A stretch of DNA of 9,807 bases, taken from contig JBFXAN010000218.1 in NCBI GenBank assembly GCA_050184225.1, positions 1 through 9,807 of the forward strand, in the 5' to 3' direction. This document shows positions 6,360 through 9,807 of this stretch, one piece after another (the stretch's first letter is position 1; each line of letters starts with the position of its first letter). Below the pieces are notes generated by a model. It was not told where the DNA came from. It saw only the letters and a list, made by a program, of their open reading frames with translations, and ran no database searches. This stretch comes from JBFXAN01 sp050184225 (lineage in GTDB: Bacteria > Chloroflexota > Dehalococcoidia > CAUJGQ01). The translations under genes and the position numbers were made by a program.

Positions 6360-8420
6360 ATGACCACTGCTTCACGCCGCGGCATGACGCCGGCCGACCT
6401 CTTCCGCATCAGCTTCCTCGGCGACGCCCAGATCTCGCCGGACGGCAGCCGCGTCGCGTTTGTCCGAACACGGTTGGACGAGGAAAAGGATGAGTATCTC
6501 TCGACGATCTGGGTCGTGCCGGCATCAGGCGGTGAACCACGCCAGTTCACCTTCGGGCCGAAGCGGGACACGACGCCGCGCTGGTCGCCGGATGGGACGC
6601 AGCTTGCCTTTCTCTCCGAGCGCGACGGCAAGAAGCGGCAGCTCTATGTAATGGCGGTGGACGGCGGCGAGGCGCGGCGGTTGACCGACCTGAAGCAGTC
6701 GGTCGAGGACCTGGTCTGGTCGCCGGATGGGAGCCGCGTTGCGATCACCTCCCGGTTGGCGCCGGACGAGCCGGATGAGAAGGATAAGGAGAAGTCGAAG
6801 CCGGCGCGGGTGATCACGTCGCTCCGCTACAAGTCGAACGACGGCGGCTTCGTCTACGACAAGCGCCGCCATATCTTTGTCGTCTCGCTCGGGGGTACCG
6901 GGGGCGCAGCCCCCGCAGTGGCGGGTTGGGGTCGTGACAACGCCCCCAATTCGGAACAAATCGGCGAGCCGGTGCAGATCACCGACGGCGATTGGGATGA
7001 TAGTGCGCCGTCCTGGTCGCCGGACGGGGCGTTCCTAGCGTTCGCCTCCGCGCGTCATGACGAACGGGATTACGATCAGGTGACGGATATCTGGGTGGTC
7101 GCGGCCGAGGGCGGTGAGCCGCGTCAGGTGACGCCGGGCCGCGGTCCATCGGCCAATCCCTCCTGGTCGCCGGACGGTGCGACGATCGCCTATGTGGGCA
7201 ATGAGTACGCGCTGGACATGGGCCGGAACAATGATGTCTTCGTGATTCCGGCGGCGGGCGGCGAGCCGCGCAACCTGACCAAAGATCTGGACCGCACCTG
7301 CGCACCGTTCGCCGGCAACATCGGTCCGCTGTGGTCGCCGGATTCCCGCTGGATCTACTTCGGCGTCGAGGATCAGGGCGATGTGCCGATCTATCGGGTG
7401 CCGGCAACGGGTGGTGTGGCGGAGCGGGTGCTCGGCGGCGAGCGCTGGCTGATGAGCCTCTCGATCTCGGCGGACGGCGCGCGCATCGCCGTCAGTTCGG
7501 CGGACCCGGTGCACCCTGCCGAGGTTTCTGTCGCCAACGCCGACGGCACCGACGAGCGGCGGCTGACCGGGATCAACGACGCGATCGCGGACGAGGTGGC
7601 CTTTCAGCGGCCGGAGCGCTATCGATTCGAGCGCGACGGCTTCACGATCGACGGCTGGGTGATCAAGCCCGCCAACTACGAACCGGGCAAGCGCTATCCG
7701 GCGCTGCTCAATGTGCACGGCGGCCCGGCGACGCAGTACGGACACACGTTCTTCGACGAGTTCCAGGTGTATGCGGGCGCGGGCTATGCGGTGATCTTCA
7801 CCAACCCGCGCGGCAGCCAGGGCTACGGCGAGTCGTTCACGCGGGCCGTCCGCGCCGACTGGGGCGGTGGCGATTACGAAGACGTGATGATGGGCGTGGA
7901 CGAGGCGCTCAAGCGCTTCGACTTCATCGACCCGGAACGACTGGGCGTGATGGGTGGCAGCTACGGCGGCTTCATGACCAGTTGGGTGGTCGGTCATACC
8001 GATCGGTTCAAGGCGGCCTGCTCAGAGCGGGCGGTGAACAACACGTATACCCTCTTCGGCACGAGCGACATCGGCAGCTTCTTCTCGGAGACACACGCGG
8101 GGGCGCTCCCGTGGGAGGACATGCAGTGGTATATCGACCGCTCGCCGCTGACCTATGCCCGCAACATCACGACGCCGCTGTTGATCATGCACGCCGAGAA
8201 CGATCTGCGCTGTCCGATGGAGCAGGCAGAACAACTCTTCACGGTGCTGATGAAGCTGCGCCGGGAGGTGCTGTTTATCCGCTTCCCGGATGAGACGCAC
8301 GAGATGTCCCGTGCCGGCCGCCCCCACCACCGCCGCGACCGGTTCAAATTCATCCTGGAGTGGTTCGAGAAGTACCTGGAGCCGTCACGCGTCGCCGAGC
8401 GCGAGGCGGCACCGGCGTAG
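6360..8420 (+). CDS. S9 family prolyl-oligopeptidase / acylaminoacyl-peptidase-like serine peptidase, 686 aa
   Basis: Predicted cytosolic serine peptidase that cleaves short peptides or removes acylated or dipeptide N-terminal residues. The N-terminal half is a seven-bladed beta-propeller of WD40-like PD40 motifs (ISPDGSRVAF at about 25, then WSPDGTQLAF, WSPDGSRVAI, WSPDGAFLAF, WSPDGATIAY, WSPDSRWIYF and ISADGARIAV) that gates access in this family. The C-terminal alpha/beta-hydrolase has HGGP at 453-456 and the nucleophile elbow GGSYGG with Ser534; Asp615 (ENDLRCP) and His647 (DETHEMS) complete the triad. The C-terminal half resembles S9C enzymes, and the length suits the family. The start is fixed by AGGAG six bases before ATG 6360; the longer upstream open frame overlaps the divergent regulator and is not coding. 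No signal peptide is visible. An unusual Gly/Ala/Pro-rich stretch at residues 178-201 looks inserted. Exact substrate preference cannot be read from sequence. Confidence 0.95.
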   Translation: MTTASRRGMTPADLFRISFLGDAQISPDGSRVAFVRTRLDEEKDEYLSTIWVVPASGGEPRQFTFGPKRDTTPRWSPDGTQLAFLSERDGKKRQLYVMAVDGGEARRLTDLKQSVEDLVWSPDGSRVAITSRLAPDEPDEKDKEKSKPARVITSLRYKSNDGGFVYDKRRHIFVVSLGGTGGAAPAVAGWGRDNAPNSEQIGEPVQITDGDWDDSAPSWSPDGAFLAFASARHDERDYDQVTDIWVVAAEGGEPRQVTPGRGPSANPSWSPDGATIAYVGNEYALDMGRNNDVFVIPAAGGEPRNLTKDLDRTCAPFAGNIGPLWSPDSRWIYFGVEDQGDVPIYRVPATGGVAERVLGGERWLMSLSISADGARIAVSSADPVHPAEVSVANADGTDERRLTGINDAIADEVAFQRPERYRFERDGFTIDGWVIKPANYEPGKRYPALLNVHGGPATQYGHTFFDEFQVYAGAGYAVIFTNPRGSQGYGESFTRAVRADWGGGDYEDVMMGVDEALKRFDFIDPERLGVMGGSYGGFMTSWVVGHTDRFKAACSERAVNNTYTLFGTSDIGSFFSETHAGALPWEDMQWYIDRSPLTYARNITTPLLIMHAENDLRCPMEQAEQLFTVLMKLRREVLFIRFPDETHEMSRAGRPHHRRDRFKFILEWFEKYLEPSRVAEREAAPA
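6891..6957. repeat. Two adjacent hairpins forming an in-frame insertion in the S9 peptidase gene
   Basis: CGGGGGC (6899-6905) pairs with GCCCCCG (6909-6915) around a GCA loop. TTGGGGTCGT (6926-6935) pairs with ACGCCCCCAA (6940-6949) at 9 of 10 positions around GACA. Together they encode residues about 178-201, rich in Gly, Ala and Pro, between a beta-strand ending VVSL and the usual GEPVQITDGDWDD. Homologues normally join these by a short turn (recalled family pattern, not searched). The stretch keeps the frame open, suggesting a small palindromic element tolerated in a propeller loop. Confidence 0.5.
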
Positions 8421-8426
8421 GGGTGG

Positions 8427-8518
8427 TGAACCGCAAAGACGCAGAGGGCGCAAAGGAACGCAAAGAGTCCCATTGAATCCGTTGCGTTCCTTTGCGCCCT
8501 TTGCGTCTTTGCGGTTCA
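8427..8518. repeat. Long GCAAAG-type palindrome after the S9 peptidase gene; possible terminator
   Basis: Arms 8427-8462 and 8483-8518 are 36 bases each and complementary at 35 positions, around a 20-base loop. The left arm holds four spaced copies of CGCAAAG (one as CGCAGAG): TGAACCGCAAAGACG, then GCAGAGGGCGC, AAAGG and AACGCA. It begins 6 bases after the TAG stop of the S9 gene. Transcribed, it gives a very stable stem that could terminate or stabilise the mRNA, though no clean U-run follows. Similar GCAAAG palindromes are, as I recall, dispersed in genomes of several environmental bacteria, so it is probably a repeat-family member. Confidence 0.8.
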
Positions 8519-8526
8519 CGCCCCAC

Positions 8527-8556
8527 TCGACGCGGTGTGAGGCGGGCTGTTACAAT
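8527..8556 (+). promoter_or_regulatory. Putative sigma-70-type promoter of dnaJ
   Basis: TCGACG (8527-8532; 4 of 6 matches to TTGACA) and TACAAT (8551-8556; 5 of 6 to TATAAT) are 18 bases apart, ending 60 bases before the dnaJ ATG. No CIRCE-type inverted repeat (HrcA operator) is seen between this site and the start, so heat-shock control through HrcA is not supported here. Confidence 0.45.
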
Positions 8557-8616
8557 GATGTGAGGCTCCGGCGCGGGGTCTCTTCCCATACTTGAGTGGC
8601 TTGATCAGAGGCGGCA

Positions 8617-9750
8617 ATGACGACACAACAGGGTGATTACTACGCGGTGCTCGGGCTGGACCGTAACGCCAGCCAGGAAGATGTCAAGCGGGCGTTCCGC
8701 CGCCTGGCGATGCAATATCACCCGGACCGAAACAAGGAACCCGGCGCCGAAGACCGGTTCAAGGAGATCAATCAGGCATATGAGGTGCTCTCCGATCCGG
8801 ACAAGCGCGCTGCCTATGATCGCTTTGGGCACGCCGGGGTCGGCGGCCAGTTCGGCGGGACCGGCTTCGAGGGGTTCAACTTCGGGGGATTCGGCGACAT
8901 CTTCGATGCGTTCTTCGGCGGCGCCACCACCCGGCAGCGACGGGGACCACAGCGCGGTGCGGATCTTCGCACGAGCATCACGCTGGACTTCGAGGAGGCG
9001 ATCTTCGGCGCCGAGCGCGAGATCGAGGTCGCCCGCAACGAGGTCTGCACGAGTTGCGACGGGATCGGCGCCGAAGCCGGCAGCAAGCCGGAGCGGTGCC
9101 CGTCCTGCAACGGCGCCGGCGAGATCCACCGCGTGCAGCAGAGCATTTTCGGACAGTTCCGCAACATCTCTACTTGCGAGCGCTGCCGTGGTGAGGGCAA
9201 GGTGATCAGCAACCCCTGTCAGGCATGCCGTGGCAGCGGCCGGCAGCGCAAGACGCGCAAGCTGATGGTCAAGATCCCGCCCGGCGTGGACCACGGTCAG
9301 CCGATCCGCCTCACCGGTGAGGGTGACGCCGGCGGCGGCGGCGGGAGTCCCGGCAGCCTCTATGTCGTCATCAACGTTCGGCCGCACCCGCACTTCCGGC
9401 GCGAGGAGGACGACATCATCGTCGACCTGCCGATCAACGTCGCGCAGGCGACGCTCGGCGCGGAGATGCCGGTGCCCACAATCGATGGCGAGACGAAGCT
9501 CTCGATCCCACCGGGAACCCAGAATGACCGCGTGATCACGCTGCATGGGAAGGGCGTCCCTCACCTGCGCGGCGGCGGCCGCGGCGATCAATATGTGCGC
9601 GTCGTCGTCGTCACGCCGACCAATCTGACCAAGGAACAGAAGCGTCTCTTCGATGAACTGGCGCTCTCGCTCGGCACGCCGAGCCGTCCACCGGAACGCG
9701 ACGACGACAAGGGGTTTTTTGATCGGATTAGGGAGAAGTTCGTGTCGTGA
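8617..9750 (+). CDS. dnaJ: Chaperone protein DnaJ (Hsp40), 377 aa
   Basis: Cytosolic co-chaperone that delivers unfolded clients to DnaK and stimulates its ATPase. All class A (type I) domains are present in order: J-domain at about 7-72 with the catalytic HPD at residues 35-37; a Gly/Phe-rich linker at about 73-105 (FEGFNFGGFGDIFDAFF); the cysteine-rich domain with four intact CxxCxGxG motifs, pairs C144/C147, C161/C164, C187/C190 and C201/C204, binding two zinc ions; and the C-terminal substrate-binding domains with GKGVPHLRGGGRGD near 310. Length is typical. AGAGG lies five bases before the ATG. The stop TGA is followed directly by in-frame TAG. No grpE or dnaK is adjacent; the gene has its own promoter candidate and sits behind a palindrome, so it is probably monocistronic. 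The zinc finger separates it from CbpA-type proteins. Confidence 0.98.
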   Translation: MTTQQGDYYAVLGLDRNASQEDVKRAFRRLAMQYHPDRNKEPGAEDRFKEINQAYEVLSDPDKRAAYDRFGHAGVGGQFGGTGFEGFNFGGFGDIFDAFFGGATTRQRRGPQRGADLRTSITLDFEEAIFGAEREIEVARNEVCTSCDGIGAEAGSKPERCPSCNGAGEIHRVQQSIFGQFRNISTCERCRGEGKVISNPCQACRGSGRQRKTRKLMVKIPPGVDHGQPIRLTGEGDAGGGGGSPGSLYVVINVRPHPHFRREEDDIIVDLPINVAQATLGAEMPVPTIDGETKLSIPPGTQNDRVITLHGKGVPHLRGGGRGDQYVRVVVVTPTNLTKEQKRLFDELALSLGTPSRPPERDDDKGFFDRIREKFVS

Positions 9751-9772
9751 TAGGGGATACCTAACCCCCCGG

Positions 9773-9797
9773 CCCCCTTCCCTCGCAGGGAAGGGGG
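9773..9797 (+). terminator. GC-rich hairpin downstream of dnaJ; terminator or dispersed repeat
   Basis: CCCCCTTCCCT (9773-9783) and AGGGAAGGGGG (9787-9797) form a perfect 11-bp stem with a CGC loop, 22 bases after the dnaJ stop. There is no U-run after it within the window. Its sequence resembles C-rich/G-rich palindromes that I recall as dispersed repeats in Chloroflexota intergenic regions, so it may be both a repeat and a transcript end. Confidence 0.55.
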
Positions 9798-9807
9798 AGT
9801 CCTCGTC

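Noticed and set aside
7035..7997. 320-codon minus-strand frame (and the 320-codon plus frame at 7331-8293)
   Set aside because: Both are alternative frames of the S9 peptidase gene, whose catalytic triad defines the coding frame.
8290..8595. Open frames crossing the GCAAAG palindrome on both strands
   Set aside because: Their residues come from the inverted repeat and give near-identical peptides on both strands, as expected for translated palindromes.
8557..8616. HrcA/CIRCE operator before dnaJ
   Set aside because: I looked for the TTAGCACTC/GAGTGCTAA inverted repeat and found no match.
8605..9591. 328-codon minus-strand frame opposite dnaJ
   Set aside because: dnaJ is unmistakable in the plus frame (HPD, four CxxCxGxG motifs); the antisense frame is a codon-bias artefact.
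1..9807. tRNA, rRNA, CRISPR array, transposase or integrase
   Set aside because: No tRNA-like fold, regular spaced direct repeats or mobile-element enzyme was recognised. The repeated signal in the regulators comes from TPR protein repeats of about 120 bases.

Overview
The window is high-GC DNA whose GC-rich codons produce long open frames on both strands of the real genes. The gene content suggests a Chloroflexota bacterium, perhaps Thermomicrobia (Sphaerobacter or Nitrolancea relatives). The pointers are paralogous STAND-ATPase/TPR/LuxR regulators, a cytosolic S9 peptidase, a stand-alone dnaJ and abundant dispersed palindromes. This placement is inferred from gene content and style; no marker gene here proves it.

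Region 1 (1-6157) is entirely on the minus strand. Two paralogous giant regulators bracket two very small genes that look secreted. In transcription order they are: a complete 883-residue regulator (6157 to 3506), a 57-residue peptide with a Sec-type signal and two cysteines in its mature part (3338 to 3165), a 74-base near-perfect hairpin (3143 to 3070), a 61-residue peptide with a signal sequence (3000 to 2815), and a second regulator (from 2467) cut by the left window edge inside its C-terminal LuxR helix-turn-helix. Both regulators have the order NTPase, winged-helix-like region, TPR array, LuxR DNA-binding domain. Their translation starts and -10 boxes align, so the duplication probably included the promoter.

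Region 2 (6158-8420): a 202-base divergent intergenic region carries the promoter of the 883-residue regulator on one strand and that of an S9 prolyl-oligopeptidase/acylaminoacyl-peptidase-like enzyme (686 aa) on the other. The S9 gene has an apparent in-frame insertion in its propeller domain made of two adjacent hairpins. A long GCAAAG-type palindrome begins 6 bases after its stop.

Region 3 (8421-9807): a classical zinc-finger dnaJ (377 aa) with its own promoter, followed by a GC-rich hairpin at the right edge.

The part most likely to be undescribed is region 1. A TPR/STAND transcription factor pair interleaved with small signal-peptide genes has the layout of a peptide-sensing circuit, analogous in layout (not in proven homology) to RRNPP systems of Firmicutes. 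That is a hypothesis from gene order and domain logic only.
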